This document shows positions 7,208-16,415 of a DNA stretch of 47,212 bases, piece after piece. Under the pieces are notes generated by a model. It made no database searches. It saw only the letters and a program-made list of their open reading frames with translations, and was not told the origin of the DNA. The first letter of the stretch is position 1. Every line of letters begins with the position of its first letter. Position numbers and translations under genes: made by a program. Source of the DNA: an uncultured marine group I thaumarchaeote (GTDB taxonomy: Archaea; Thermoproteota; Nitrososphaeria; Nitrososphaerales; Nitrosopumilaceae); contig CABXPS010000003.1 in the NCBI GenBank assembly GCA_902514095.1, positions 1-47,212 of the forward strand. The letters run 5' to 3'.

Positions 7208-7912
7208 CTAATCAAGTTTAGTTTGAATCATATTTTGAATTTCTTTCCAACCCAAATTTCCTTTATCTTTCCATTTTTCATAGTAAACCACATCTTTTAG
7301 ATCTAATCTTGGTAACCATTTTGCAGTTTCAAGATCTGGCTTATCTACAAATTCATTAACATATCCTAGACACAAATATGCAACAGGAACAACATGTTCC
7401 GGTAGTTCAAGAGTTTCTTTTAAAATTTCATTTGAAAGAATACTGACCCAACCTAATCCTACCCCTTCAGTTCTTGCTGATAACCATAAGTTTTGAATTG
7501 CACAACAAACACTGTATAGACCTGCTTCAGGAATACTTGATCTACCTATAACAAATGGACCAAATTTTGTTGGATCATATGTAACACAAAGATTAACCGG
7601 CGATTCTAAAATCCCTTCTAGCTTAAATGATAAATATTTTGATTTTTTTGGTTCTTCTACTATTTGTGATGAACGTTTTTTCTCTTCTTCAAATGACTCT
7701 TTTATTTTCTTTTTAGTTTCTTGATCTTTAATTAAAATGAAATTCCATGGTTGAGAAAAGCCTACAGATGGAGCATGATGTGCTGCATGAAGAATTTTTG
7801 ATAATTTTTCCTCTTCAATTGGTTTTGATATAAAATGTGATCTGACATCTCTTCTTGAATAAATTGCCTTATAGAATCCTCTTTTTTCTTCATCAGTAAA
7901 TTCATCTTTCAA
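7208..7912 (-). CDS. bluB: 5,6-dimethylbenzimidazole synthase BluB
   Basis: BluB uses reduced FMN and oxygen to turn the flavin into dimethylbenzimidazole, the lower ligand of cobalamin. The 234-residue nitroreductase-fold protein has the BluB pattern: FYKAIYSRRDVRSHF near the N terminus, AAHHAPSVGFSQPWNFILI, and VGLGWVSILSNE toward the C terminus. This differs from ordinary nitroreductases and supports the specific call. It starts with TTG. No other cobalamin synthesis gene is adjacent, but the MtrA-like corrinoid protein lies about 6 kb away. Thaumarchaea are known cobalamin producers, so this is expected. Confidence 0.9.
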   Translation of the reverse strand: MKDEFTDEEKRGFYKAIYSRRDVRSHFISKPIEEEKLSKILHAAHHAPSVGFSQPWNFILIKDQETKKKIKESFEEEKKRSSQIVEEPKKSKYLSFKLEGILESPVNLCVTYDPTKFGPFVIGRSSIPEAGLYSVCCAIQNLWLSARTEGVGLGWVSILSNEILKETLELPEHVVPVAYLCLGYVNEFVDKPDLETAKWLPRLDLKDVVYYEKWKDKGNLGWKEIQNMIQTKLD

Positions 7913-7994
7913 TATCTACACTCATTTTCTCTTTTTATTCAGCCTTTCTTTTCTTAAACGTTAATAATGTCTGAACCTTGCTTTGAACTTCAAT

Positions 7995-8068
7995 GGGCCT
8001 GTAGTCTAGCTGGTTAGGATACTGCCTCGACATGGCAGTGATCATGAGTTCGAATCTCATTAGGCCCA
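7995..8068 (+). tRNA. tRNA-Val (anticodon GAC)
   Basis: The 74-base cloverleaf has acceptor GGGCCTG/TAGGCCC (one G-U), D stem GTCT/GGAT, anticodon stem CTGCC/GGCAG with loop TCGACAT, T stem ATGAG/CTCAT with loop TTCGAAT, and discriminator A. The loop places GAC at 34-36, giving valine. Position 33 is C rather than the near-universal U. There is no intron or encoded CCA, and a T5 run follows directly as a likely termination signal. Confidence 0.93.
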
Positions 8069-8075
8069 CTTTTTA

Positions 8076-8564
8076 TCATTTTTCTGTTCTAAATTCAGTT
8101 TCAGCAACACTCCATGTACTTTGAGTGATAATCATACCTTCAGCAACAAAATTAGTTATTTCATTATTTATTATGGATTGATAAATTTCTGAACCCACTT
8201 CAGATTTATTTAGAATAAATGTATTTTTTAAAGGAACTTCACCACCTCCGAAAATTTGTGCTCTTCCAGGTAATGCGACATCTTCTGTAGAATATTTTCC
8301 AGAACCTAATAACACATCATCACTATAGAGTTGATATTCAATTACTGGAATTACGTATGTTTTTTCACTAGAATTTTTTACAAGAAATGTAACAACAAAT
8401 TTTGCTTCATTTTCTCCAGCTTCTCTTAATGTAACATCTGTTAATTCAACTTCAACTTGTTCAAGTGATACATTGTCTAAACTTGCATAGTAAACAATTC
8501 CTCCCATTAAAGCTAAAACTCCAGCTATTGCTGCATAAACTGTAAGTCTACTTTGAAGTGCCAT
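8076..8564 (-). CDS. Membrane-anchored beta-rich hypothetical protein
   Basis: A 162-residue protein with one N-terminal hydrophobic segment (RLTVYAAIAGVLALMGGIVYYAS, split as residues 6-28), serving as signal anchor. The extracellular part has beta-strand runs such as EVELTDVTLREAGENEAKFV and YVIPVIEYQLYSDDVLLGSG. This layout resembles LEA14-like exported proteins such as the one at 2538. There are no catalytic or metal motifs. It lies 7 bases past the tRNA-Val on the opposite strand and is divergent from the CopD-like gene. Function unknown. Confidence 0.7.
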   Translation of the reverse strand: MALQSRLTVYAAIAGVLALMGGIVYYASLDNVSLEQVEVELTDVTLREAGENEAKFVVTFLVKNSSEKTYVIPVIEYQLYSDDVLLGSGKYSTEDVALPGRAQIFGGGEVPLKNTFILNKSEVGSEIYQSIINNEITNFVAEGMIITQSTWSVAETEFRTEK

Positions 8565-8616
8565 TTCAATATGATTCTTAATCTACAAGTAAAAAACGTT
8601 GTCAAGATCCAAATAC

Positions 8617-8640
8617 ATAATATTTGATATAATATTTGAT
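8617..8640 (+). repeat. Perfect 12-nt tandem duplication in the CopD-like promoter
   Basis: The 12-mer ATAATATTTGAT occurs twice without spacer, ending 5 bases before the ATG at 8646. The first copy sits about 26 bases upstream of the ATG, where a TATA box would be for a leaderless mRNA. It may double the core promoter element or form an operator. Confidence 0.75.
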
Positions 8641-8645
8641 AAAAC

Positions 8646-9143
8646 ATGGCTGCAATAGAACAAGCAATTCTTACTTGGATTCATCTTGTTTCAGCTGCAA
8701 TATGGGTGGGTGGTTCGCTTTTTATTGGAATTGTATTTTCTCCACTTCTAAAAACTATGACTAACTCTCTTCAAGAAAGAATGCAAATAATGATTAGAGT
8801 TGGAAAAAGATTTAACAAAATTGCTGTACCTTCATTAATTATTATGATGGTAACTGGTTTGTATAATTCCCATTTGATACTTGGTAAACCAAATATTCTT
8901 TTTGAAACAAGTTATGGTCAATTTTTAGTTATTAAAATAATACTTGTAATTATCTTAATAATCATATATGCAATACATGTTAGAGTAATTCGTAAAGATG
9001 TTGAAGAAAAAATTATGTCAAATCAAATGTCTGAACCTGAAATTCAAAAATTAAGAAAAAAAATTATTATTCTTGGAGAAATCACTGTAGTTTTATCTTT
9101 AGTAATTCTATTTTTAGCATCTTTACTTGATGCTGGAGTCTGA
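8646..9143 (+). CDS. CopD-like integral membrane protein
   Basis: A 165-residue protein with four hydrophobic segments (approximately 6-30, 52-75, 89-112 and 140-162). The first has WIHLVSAAIWVGGSLF with His and Trp residues characteristic of the CopD/DUF2269-type four-helix domain; a second His lies in YAIHVRVIRK. Family members are linked to copper uptake or heme-like electron transfer. Ammonia oxidation in this lineage depends heavily on copper, so a copper role is attractive but inferred. The promoter contains a 12-base tandem duplication. The 3' end overlaps rtcA on the other strand by 21 bases. Confidence 0.78.
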   Translation: MAAIEQAILTWIHLVSAAIWVGGSLFIGIVFSPLLKTMTNSLQERMQIMIRVGKRFNKIAVPSLIIMMVTGLYNSHLILGKPNILFETSYGQFLVIKIILVIILIIIYAIHVRVIRKDVEEKIMSNQMSEPEIQKLRKKIIILGEITVVLSLVILFLASLLDAGV

Positions 9144-10148
9144 TACTCCTTGAATAATCACTTCAAATCCTCCTGATGTTTTTCCAATTCCATATTTACA
9201 ACCAGTAATTTTTGATGTTACAAACAGATTTGTTTCTAAATGCTTTGTAATTTCTTTTACTTGTAATGTTGTTTTGTTTATACCTAAACTTGCAGGCACT
9301 ACCAACATGTCTGCTAAATTTTCATCTACTCCAAGTGAATTATTAATAAATTTCTCAAAATCTAAATCAAAATTCTGTGTTTTTTTATTAAATAACCCAT
9401 CTATTCCAATAATTGAATTTTCATCAATACTGTAAATTAATAATGATGCTCCTGAATCTATTGCTTCCTCTTCTTTAATTTCAATCTCTACATTAAATTT
9501 TTCTTTATTTATTTTCTCTTTAATTTTCTCTATTTTTTCTTTAATTATATTTGTAGAAATTTTTGAAAATGTACATTTTAATTTTAAATTATTTGTTTCT
9601 CTTTTAGAAAGTGTTAATGATTTAATTTTTGATGGATATACTTCTAATTTTACTTCTCCATTGCCTTTTGGATAATATCCTCGTTTTATTATTTCAATTG
9701 AAAATTCTATTCCCATTCTAGAATATGCTTCTTTGAGTACATGTTGAGTGTAATTCATTGATGGACTCCAAAGAACGTCTGTACCACCTCTAATTATTAA
9801 ACTAAGTTTTTTTTGTGAAATAGATACAACAGGAATTAAAACTTGAAGAATTAACGAAATACTTCCTGCTGTTTTAATATCTTCAACTAATTCTAAATTT
9901 TCTACATCACCTGGAATAAATTTAATCTCTGTAGAACCTATTTCAGCTCCAATTACATCTGCTTTTGAAATTTTTTGTAAAATTCGAATCGCAGTAAGAT
10001 GTTGTGGTTTTAACCCTTCATCTTTTCTATTTTTTCTAATATTTTCTAAATGAATTGGTTGTTTTGTAATACATGATAATGTAATTGCTGAACGTATAAT
10101 TTGTCCACCACCTTCACCATATCCTCCATTAATTTTTAAAAAATCCAT
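9123..10148 (-). CDS. rtcA: RNA 3'-terminal phosphate cyclase RtcA
   Basis: RtcA uses ATP to make a 2',3'-cyclic phosphate at an RNA 3' end. The 341-residue length fits the family. The N-terminal INGGYGEGGGQIIRSAITLS is the signature, RKNRKDEGLKPQHLTA follows, and GVDENLADMLVVPASLG lies near residue 275. The conserved catalytic His is best matched by His303 in TKHLETNLF. It is divergent from nadM and overlaps the CopD-like gene at its 3' end. The role in archaeal RNA repair or processing is not settled. Confidence 0.95.
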   Translation of the reverse strand: MDFLKINGGYGEGGGQIIRSAITLSCITKQPIHLENIRKNRKDEGLKPQHLTAIRILQKISKADVIGAEIGSTEIKFIPGDVENLELVEDIKTAGSISLILQVLIPVVSISQKKLSLIIRGGTDVLWSPSMNYTQHVLKEAYSRMGIEFSIEIIKRGYYPKGNGEVKLEVYPSKIKSLTLSKRETNNLKLKCTFSKISTNIIKEKIEKIKEKINKEKFNVEIEIKEEEAIDSGASLLIYSIDENSIIGIDGLFNKKTQNFDLDFEKFINNSLGVDENLADMLVVPASLGINKTTLQVKEITKHLETNLFVTSKITGCKYGIGKTSGGFEVIIQGVSDSSIK

Positions 10149-10209
10149 ATTTTTTACTAGTTTGGACTCTTTATGATAGTTTTTTAAAAAGAAATTCCCT
10201 CTATTTTGT

Positions 10210-10704
10210 ATGAATGGTTTGTTAATAGGACGATTTCAACCATTTCATTTAGGCCATCTTGAAGCATTACAATTTGCATTATCTATAGTAGATAAATTAT
10301 GGGTGGGTTTAGGAAGCTCAAACAAATCTGTTGAAAAAAATAATCCCTTTTCTGCTGAAGAAAGAAAAGAAATGATTTTATCTTCAATTGATGATTCAAT
10401 GAAAAATAAAATTACAATTTATTTTATTCCTGATGTAGATAATCATGTAAAATGGATTGAAAAAATTGATACTATTGTTCCAAAATTTGATATTGTTTTT
10501 TCTAATGATCCATTAACTGATCATTTATATTCAAAAAGAACAGTTCAAGTAATTTCAATTCCGTTTTTAAAAAGGGATCAATTATCTGGGACTCGAATAA
10601 GAAATTTGATTAAAAGCGATCAAAAATGGGATGATCTTATTCCAAATGGAACAAAAATTCTTTTAGAAAATCTGGATGTAAAAAATAGATTGGAAATTCT
10701 TTAA
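10210..10704 (+). CDS. nadM: Archaeal nicotinamide-nucleotide adenylyltransferase NadM
   Basis: Transfers AMP from ATP to nicotinamide mononucleotide, the last step to NAD. The 164-residue length is typical of archaeal NadM. GRFQPFHLGH at residues 7-16 contains the nucleotidyltransferase HxGH motif, NPFSAEERKEMI follows, and LSGTRIRNLI near residue 138 is the second ATP-binding signature. It starts with ATG and is followed after about 40 bases by the class V aminotransferase gene. Confidence 0.96.
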   Translation: MNGLLIGRFQPFHLGHLEALQFALSIVDKLWVGLGSSNKSVEKNNPFSAEERKEMILSSIDDSMKNKITIYFIPDVDNHVKWIEKIDTIVPKFDIVFSNDPLTDHLYSKRTVQVISIPFLKRDQLSGTRIRNLIKSDQKWDDLIPNGTKILLENLDVKNRLEIL

Positions 10705-10743
10705 TTATAAATAAGCCTGAGGCTAACGTTTTTTGAAGATATT

Positions 10744-11901
10744 TTGGAATATTTAGTAATGTTACCAGGACCTACGAATGTTCCTGAACGTGTTACTCGT
10801 GCAATGATTGAACCATCTATCAACCATAGAAGTGATGATTTTGTAAAACTTTATGAAGAATGTGTAAATAATACGAAAAAAGTTTTTGATACTCAAGGCG
10901 ATGCTGTTTGTTTATCTGCATCTGGTACTGGTGCTGTTGAATGCTCTGTTGTAAATTTAATTAAAAAAGACGATAAAGTAATCATTCCTGTAAATGGTGA
11001 ATTTAGTACTCGTTTAGCTCAATCAATTGAATGGGCTGGAGGACAAACAATTAGAATAGAAACCGAACCAGGTGTTAATCCTACATATGATCAAATCAAA
11101 GAGGCCTTTGATAATAATAGTGATGTAAAAGCATTCTACTGTGTTTGGAATGAAACTTCTACTGGAACTATGATAAATTACCTTGATAGAATTAAAGATC
11201 TAACCTCAAGAAATGATTCTTACTATGTTTTAGATGGAGTTTCAATTGTTGGTGGTGAAGAACTTCACATGGATAAATGGGGAATTGATATTGCAATGAC
11301 TGGTGCACAAAAAACTTTTGCATGTCCACCAGGAATTTCACCAATTTGCATTAATCCAAGAACTAGAAAATACATGGAAGCAAATCCTCCAAATACAACA
11401 TATTTCAATTTACCACGATATTTCAAATATTATGATGAAGCAAAACATACTCCATTTACTCCAGCATTACCTGTTCTTTATGCGTATAGAGAAGCAATGA
11501 GAATTATGTTTGAAGAGGGTATTGAACAAAGAATTCAACGCCATAGAATTTGTTCTGATGCATTATATTCTGGATTATCTGCAATTGGATTAACTCCATT
11601 TGCAAAAGAAGATTCACGATCAACTGTAGTAATTGCGTTAAACTATCTAGATGGATTAGAAGATAAAATATTCCGTGAAACGCTTGCTAAAAAATTCAGA
11701 ATTTTAGTTGCAGGCGGATTTGGAAATTTAAAAGGTAAAGTTTTCCGAGTTGGATGTATGGGTGAAGTAAATGCATCTCATGTAATGAGATGTATATCTG
11801 GAATTGCATCAACACTATCTATGATGGGTTATGATACTGATTCACAAGCTGGTTTAAAGATAGCCGAAGATAAACTAAAGGCTCTTCCAAATCCTTCTTA
11901 A
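10744..11901 (+). CDS. Class V PLP aminotransferase (alanine/serine-glyoxylate or related)
   Basis: A 385-residue fold-type I enzyme with the N-terminal LMLPGPTNVPERV-type motif (here VMLPGPTNVPERV), SASGTGAVE around residue 60, YYVLDGVSIVGG (cofactor Asp) and MTGAQKTFACPPG, with Lys190 as the PLP lysine. The R-containing FRVGCMGEV near the C terminus binds the substrate carboxylate. The sequence fits the alanine-glyoxylate/serine-pyruvate aminotransferase family; the substrate pair in vivo is uncertain. It starts with TTG and is followed by the FKBP gene on the same strand after 46 bases. Confidence 0.92.
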   Translation: MEYLVMLPGPTNVPERVTRAMIEPSINHRSDDFVKLYEECVNNTKKVFDTQGDAVCLSASGTGAVECSVVNLIKKDDKVIIPVNGEFSTRLAQSIEWAGGQTIRIETEPGVNPTYDQIKEAFDNNSDVKAFYCVWNETSTGTMINYLDRIKDLTSRNDSYYVLDGVSIVGGEELHMDKWGIDIAMTGAQKTFACPPGISPICINPRTRKYMEANPPNTTYFNLPRYFKYYDEAKHTPFTPALPVLYAYREAMRIMFEEGIEQRIQRHRICSDALYSGLSAIGLTPFAKEDSRSTVVIALNYLDGLEDKIFRETLAKKFRILVAGGFGNLKGKVFRVGCMGEVNASHVMRCISGIASTLSMMGYDTDSQAGLKIAEDKLKALPNPS

Positions 11902-11947
11902 CATTGAGAACGTTTAACTAATATAAGGAAATTCGAAAACGATCACA

Positions 11948-12694
11948 TTGACTTTTGATAAAGGCTCATTAATTTTAGTTGATTATACTGCAAAAGTAAA
12001 AGATGATGGTGAGGTCTTTGATACCACTATTGAAGCAGATGCAAAAAAACATTCACTTCATGAAGAAAATGTCAAATATCATCCAAAATTAGTTTCTATT
12101 GGTGAAACATCATACCCTGTTCTAAAAGGATTTGATGAAGCACTAGCAAAAACATCTGTTGGTGATAAATTAACAGTTGAAGTAACTCCTGACAAAGGTT
12201 TTGGTGAAAGAGATTCTAAAAAAGTTAGAATGATTCCTATTAGAAAATTAGGTGAAGATGCTGAAAAAGTTTCAGTAGGTGATACAATTGAAGTTGATAA
12301 TAAGAGAGGAACTATTCGTTATATTGGATCTGGTAGAGTGCAAATTGATTATAATCATAGATATGCAGGAAAAACAATTCTATTTGATGTCAATGTCCTC
12401 AAATCACTTGATTCATCAAATGATAAAGTTGGTGCAATTTTAAAAGAAAGACTTCCAGTAGAAGATACAAAAATTGCTTTTGACTTGAAAGATAAAGAAG
12501 TAAGTGTTACAGTTCCTGAAGAAATTTTACGTGCTGATGGCTTGCAAATAATGAAACACTTTATTCAACTAGATATTTTCAAATTTGTTAAAACTTTAGA
12601 AAAAATAAGTTTTGTTGAAACTCATATCAACAAACAGGCTCCTGCAAAGAAACCTGAAGCAAAGGAAAAAACTCCTGAACAAAAAACTGTTTAA
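11948..12694 (+). CDS. FKBP-type peptidyl-prolyl isomerase with insert-in-flap domain (long archaeal form)
   Basis: A 248-residue archaeal FKBP. The N-terminal GSLILVDYTAKVKDDGEVFD and VGDKLTVEVTPDKGFGERD are the SlyD-like catalytic and flap segments; the IF chaperone insertion follows (VSVGDTIEVDNKRGTIRYIG), then the fold closes with YNHRYAGKTILFDVNV. A further domain (about 155-230) and a Lys/Pro/Glu-rich tail extend beyond short FKBPs, as in other archaeal long forms. It probably combines proline isomerisation and holdase activity in the cytosol. It starts with TTG and is convergent with the G1PDH gene, 1 base apart. Confidence 0.93.
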   Translation: MTFDKGSLILVDYTAKVKDDGEVFDTTIEADAKKHSLHEENVKYHPKLVSIGETSYPVLKGFDEALAKTSVGDKLTVEVTPDKGFGERDSKKVRMIPIRKLGEDAEKVSVGDTIEVDNKRGTIRYIGSGRVQIDYNHRYAGKTILFDVNVLKSLDSSNDKVGAILKERLPVEDTKIAFDLKDKEVSVTVPEEILRADGLQIMKHFIQLDIFKFVKTLEKISFVETHINKQAPAKKPEAKEKTPEQKTV

Positions 12695-12695
12695 A

Positions 12696-13760
12696 TTAAA
12701 TTACTTTAGTAATTTTTGCAAGATTTAATGCTGTTTTCTTAGTCATTTTAATTTCTTTTAAAATTGTGTATCGTTCTGGTCTTAATTCTTGTGCAATAAT
12801 TAAAGCTTGAATAATCATATTAGGTTCAAGTTCAATTTCTTTTGCTGTAGTTGGTGCTCCAACATCTTTTAATGTTTTAATTATTTTTTTCCAATCTTGT
12901 CCTTGTAATTTTGCCATCATTATAGATCCAATTCCACATTTTTCTCCATGAAGTCCAATTCCTGGTGCAATTTTATCAAGTGCATGTGAGAAAAGATGCT
13001 CTGCACCAGAACATGGACGACTACTTCCAGCAATACATGATGCAACCCCTGCACTGATCAATCCTTCTACAATTACACGAGCATCTAATCCTTTTTTTCT
13101 AAATTCAGAAGAATTTTCCATAACAATTTTAGCACTCATCATTGCTAAATCAGCTGCATATCTTCCATAGTATTCTTTTTTCTTTTTATAACCTAGTTGC
13201 CAATCTTTTACAGCTATAATATTTGCAATAAGATCTCCACAACCACTAGCTAACAATTTTGAAGGAGCTTTTTTAATTATATCAATATCTACAAAAACAC
13301 CCATAGGTGCAGATGCTATAATTGAATGAGGTTTGTCACTTTTTATAGAAACAAATGGACTTGCCATTCCATCATGTGATGCAGCAGTTGGTAAACTTAC
13401 AAATGGTATGGATAAATTATATGAAATTAATTTTGCGGTATCTACAGAACGACCACCACCAATTCCTACAATTAAATTCGAATTATCTTTTTTAACATTT
13501 TTTTCAATTTTATTAATTGATTTAATTTGATTATCTATTGATGTATGCCAAATAAATTGAATTTTTTTAATTTTTAATGACTTTTCAACTTTAATTTTTA
13601 TCACTTTTTGAACATTTGTTCCACAAATCAACGAAACTTTTTTTGGCTTATTTAATGAATTTAGAAATTTTCCAAAGTCACCAATATTTTTTTCACCAAT
13701 TTCAATTAGTCTAGGTAACTCCATTGTATGTGATTGCATGCGATCTTCATTTTTTATCAT
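12696..13760 (-). CDS. egsA: sn-Glycerol-1-phosphate dehydrogenase
   Basis: Makes the sn-glycerol-1-phosphate backbone of archaeal ether lipids from dihydroxyacetone phosphate with NAD(P)H. Landmarks are VGIGGGRSVDTAK (cofactor loop), LPTAASHDGMASPF, and the expected zinc ligands Asp in GCGDLIAN, His in AEHLFSHALD and His in LHGEKCGIG. The family usually starts near MELPRLIEIGE (Met13, base 13724), but a TATA-like TTTTAAATAA about 30 bases upstream of 13760 supports the longer start. It is divergent from the proteasome gene. Confidence 0.95.
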   Translation of the reverse strand: MIKNEDRMQSHTMELPRLIEIGEKNIGDFGKFLNSLNKPKKVSLICGTNVQKVIKIKVEKSLKIKKIQFIWHTSIDNQIKSINKIEKNVKKDNSNLIVGIGGGRSVDTAKLISYNLSIPFVSLPTAASHDGMASPFVSIKSDKPHSIIASAPMGVFVDIDIIKKAPSKLLASGCGDLIANIIAVKDWQLGYKKKKEYYGRYAADLAMMSAKIVMENSSEFRKKGLDARVIVEGLISAGVASCIAGSSRPCSGAEHLFSHALDKIAPGIGLHGEKCGIGSIMMAKLQGQDWKKIIKTLKDVGAPTTAKEIELEPNMIIQALIIAQELRPERYTILKEIKMTKKTALNLAKITKVI

Positions 13761-13834
13761 TATTTATCATTTCAGAGGATCAAAAAGTTATTTAAAAGGG
13801 TGACCTGACATGACTTTATCTTAAAAGGTGTATT

Positions 13835-14467
13835 TTGTCAAATAATGTTGAAGAAAAAATTTTGCATGGGACTACCACTGTAGGTATCAAGGCTAAAGAT
13901 GGTGTTGTATTATGCGCAGATATGAGGGCTAGTGCTGGTTATTTTATAGCAAATAACAATACTATGAAAATTCAGCAAATTGATTTACATGCAGGCTTAA
14001 CCCTGGCTGGAGGCGTTGCAGATGCACAAAATATTGTTGATGTTTTACGATATCATTCTAATTTACATAGAGTTGATAAACAAAATTCAATATCTATTCA
14101 TTCTTTAGCAAGACTTTGTTCATTGATTTTTCATCAAAATAGAGGATATCCATTTATGGCTGATATCTTACTTGGTGGTTATGATGCAAATGGACCTGCA
14201 TTGTATAATGTTGATATGTTTGGATCTGTTGAAGAAAAATCTTATGTTACAACTGGTAGTGGATCACCAGTAGCTTATGGTTTACTTGAAGAAGAATATC
14301 GAAATGACCTCACAGTTGAAGAGGCAAAAAAAATAGCTTTACGAGCTGTTAAAGCTGCAATCGTTAGAAACATTGGTACCGGTGATGGAATAAACATCGC
14401 AATAATGGATAAGGATGGATTCCGTCTATTAACTGATGAACAAAAGAAAGCAGTTATTGAACTTTAG
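13835..14467 (+). CDS. psmB: 20S proteasome beta subunit
   Basis: The catalytic subunit of the archaeal 20S core. The short propeptide MSNNVEEKILHG precedes the expected cleavage site before Thr13 (TTTVGIKAKDGVVL); Thr13 would become the active nucleophile. CADMRASAGYFIANNN and the GSGSPVAYGLLEEEY segment match the beta subunit core. It starts with TTG in a leaderless context. The gene overlaps or abuts aCPSF1 on the same strand, so the two may be co-transcribed. No alpha subunit is in this window. Confidence 0.97.
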   Translation: MSNNVEEKILHGTTTVGIKAKDGVVLCADMRASAGYFIANNNTMKIQQIDLHAGLTLAGGVADAQNIVDVLRYHSNLHRVDKQNSISIHSLARLCSLIFHQNRGYPFMADILLGGYDANGPALYNVDMFGSVEEKSYVTTGSGSPVAYGLLEEEYRNDLTVEEAKKIALRAVKAAIVRNIGTGDGINIAIMDKDGFRLLTDEQKKAVIEL

Positions 14468-14474
14468 TGATTTA

Positions 14475-16415
14475 ATGCAAAAAAAACAACCTCCAAAAGA
14501 ATTACCTCCTAGTAGCCAGAATATAATGGCAACCATACTGCAAAGTATGCCAAAAGAAGCAAGTATTACAAAAATAGAATATGAAGGACCAAGAATTGCA
14601 CTTTATACAAATTCTCCTAGATATCTCTTAGAAAATAATGAAACAATTTCAAATCTTGTAAATATAATTAAAAAACGAATTGTAATTAGAACTGATGAAT
14701 CTATAAGAAAACCAGAAGATGAATGTAGAAAAATTATTGCAGAACATGTTCCAAAGGAAGCAAATCTACAAGGAGTTTTGTTTGATACATCAACTGGTGA
14801 AGTTTCAATTGAAGCAAAAAGACCTTGGTTATTACAAAGAAATGCAAAAGAATTCAATCATGCTGATCTTACTGAAAAAATTGGATGGAGATTAAGAATT
14901 CGAAAATCTACTACTATACCCTCACGTACTATTCAAACGATTAATTCAACTCTAAAACAAGCTTCCACTGAAAGAAGTAAACAAATGAAACAAGTTGGTG
15001 ATGATATTTTTAGGCCTAGAATATCTCAAAGAACTGAAGTATCTCTTCACACTCTTGGTGGTTTTGGACAAGTAGGTAGATCTTCAATGTTATTATCGAC
15101 ACCAGAAAGTAAAATCTTAATTGATTGTGGAATCAATCCTGGTGCCCGTTCTCCAATGGATGCATATCCAAGACTTGATTCATTAAATATTACATTAGAT
15201 GAACTTGATGCTGTAGTTATTGGACATGCTCATTTAGATCATACAGGATTCTTACCAGCATTATGTAAGTATGGTTACAAAGGTCCCATTTATTGTAGTG
15301 AACCAACATTACCTATGATGAATTTAATTCAATTAGATGCAATTAAAGTTGCAGCAGCTCAGGGTAGAACTCCAATTTATGCTGAACGAGATGTAAAACA
15401 AGTAATGAGACAAACGATTACTTTACCATATGGAACTGTAACTGATATTTCTCCTGATATCAAATTAGTTCTTGCTAATGCTGGACATATTCTTGGTTCA
15501 GCATTATGTCATTTTCATATTGGAAATGGTGATCATAATTTTGTATATTCCGGTGATATTAAATTTGGAAAAAGTATTTTATTTGAAGCCGCTAGTTGGA
15601 ATTTTCCAAGAGTAGAAACATTATTGATTGAAAGTACTTATGGTCTTAAAGAAGATGTTCAGCCAACTAGACAGCAAGTAGAATCTTCTTTTATCAATGC
15701 AGTAAACAACACATTAGCAGACGGAGGAAAAGTTTTGATACCAATTCCTGCAGTTGGGCGTGCACAAGAAATTATGATGGTAATTGATCATTATATGAAA
15801 TCTGGTGAAATGGTTGAGGCACCAGTATTTACTGAAGGTATGATTTCTGAAGCATCAGCTATCCATGAATCCTATCCTGAATATCTTGCAAGAGAATTAA
15901 AACAGAAAATTTTAGAGACAGATGATAATCCCTTTGATTCTGAATACTTTACAAATATTGAACATGCAGATTCTAGAGAAGAACCAATGAGAGAAAATTC
16001 TCCATGTATTATTTTAGCAACATCTGGTATGTTGGAAGGTGGACCAGTTTTAGAATATTTCAAAAATATTGCTCCAGATAAGAAAAATAAAGTATTGTTT
16101 GTTTCTTACCAAGTAAATGGAACTATGGGAAGAAGAGTTCTTGATGGCTCTAAACAATGTTCTATGTTAGGAAAAGAAGGTAAAGTTGAAGTTGTTTCTG
16201 TTAATTGTGGTGTTGAAAAACTAGATGGATTTAGTGGACATAGTGATTATAATCAATTAATGTCATTTGTACAAAGATTACGACCAAAACTTCGTCGTGT
16301 TTTAGTTAATCATGGTGAACGCTCAAAATCAGAAAATCTTGCTATGAATATTAGAAGAACATACAAACTTGCGGCTCATTATCCTCAAATTCAAGAAGCA
16401 ATAAAATTATTTTAA
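14475..16415 (+). CDS. fttA: aCPSF1/FttA: KH-domain metallo-beta-lactamase beta-CASP ribonuclease and termination factor
   Basis: The archaeal CPSF73 homologue cleaves RNA 3' ends and promotes transcription termination. Order: two N-terminal KH-type domains (through about residue 150), metallo-beta-lactamase with HAHLDHTG (zinc site), NAGHILGSAL and YSGDIKFGKS, the beta-CASP insertion, then a VNHGERSKSE end. A longer frame starts at ATG 14436, overlapping psmB by 32 bases; the ATG at 14475 gives MQKKQPPKELPP just after the psmB stop and is preferred because the conserved part begins at about residue 17 of the short form. The choice of start is not settled. Confidence 0.95.
   Translation: MQKKQPPKELPPSSQNIMATILQSMPKEASITKIEYEGPRIALYTNSPRYLLENNETISNLVNIIKKRIVIRTDESIRKPEDECRKIIAEHVPKEANLQGVLFDTSTGEVSIEAKRPWLLQRNAKEFNHADLTEKIGWRLRIRKSTTIPSRTIQTINSTLKQASTERSKQMKQVGDDIFRPRISQRTEVSLHTLGGFGQVGRSSMLLSTPESKILIDCGINPGARSPMDAYPRLDSLNITLDELDAVVIGHAHLDHTGFLPALCKYGYKGPIYCSEPTLPMMNLIQLDAIKVAAAQGRTPIYAERDVKQVMRQTITLPYGTVTDISPDIKLVLANAGHILGSALCHFHIGNGDHNFVYSGDIKFGKSILFEAASWNFPRVETLLIESTYGLKEDVQPTRQQVESSFINAVNNTLADGGKVLIPIPAVGRAQEIMMVIDHYMKSGEMVEAPVFTEGMISEASAIHESYPEYLARELKQKILETDDNPFDSEYFTNIEHADSREEPMRENSPCIILATSGMLEGGPVLEYFKNIAPDKKNKVLFVSYQVNGTMGRRVLDGSKQCSMLGKEGKVEVVSVNCGVEKLDGFSGHSDYNQLMSFVQRLRPKLRRVLVNHGERSKSENLAMNIRRTYKLAAHYPQIQEAIKLF

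Noticed and set aside
11303-11500. 65-codon frame inside the class V aminotransferase on the same strand
   Set aside because: It is out of frame within a conserved enzyme and has His/Gln-rich low-complexity translation.
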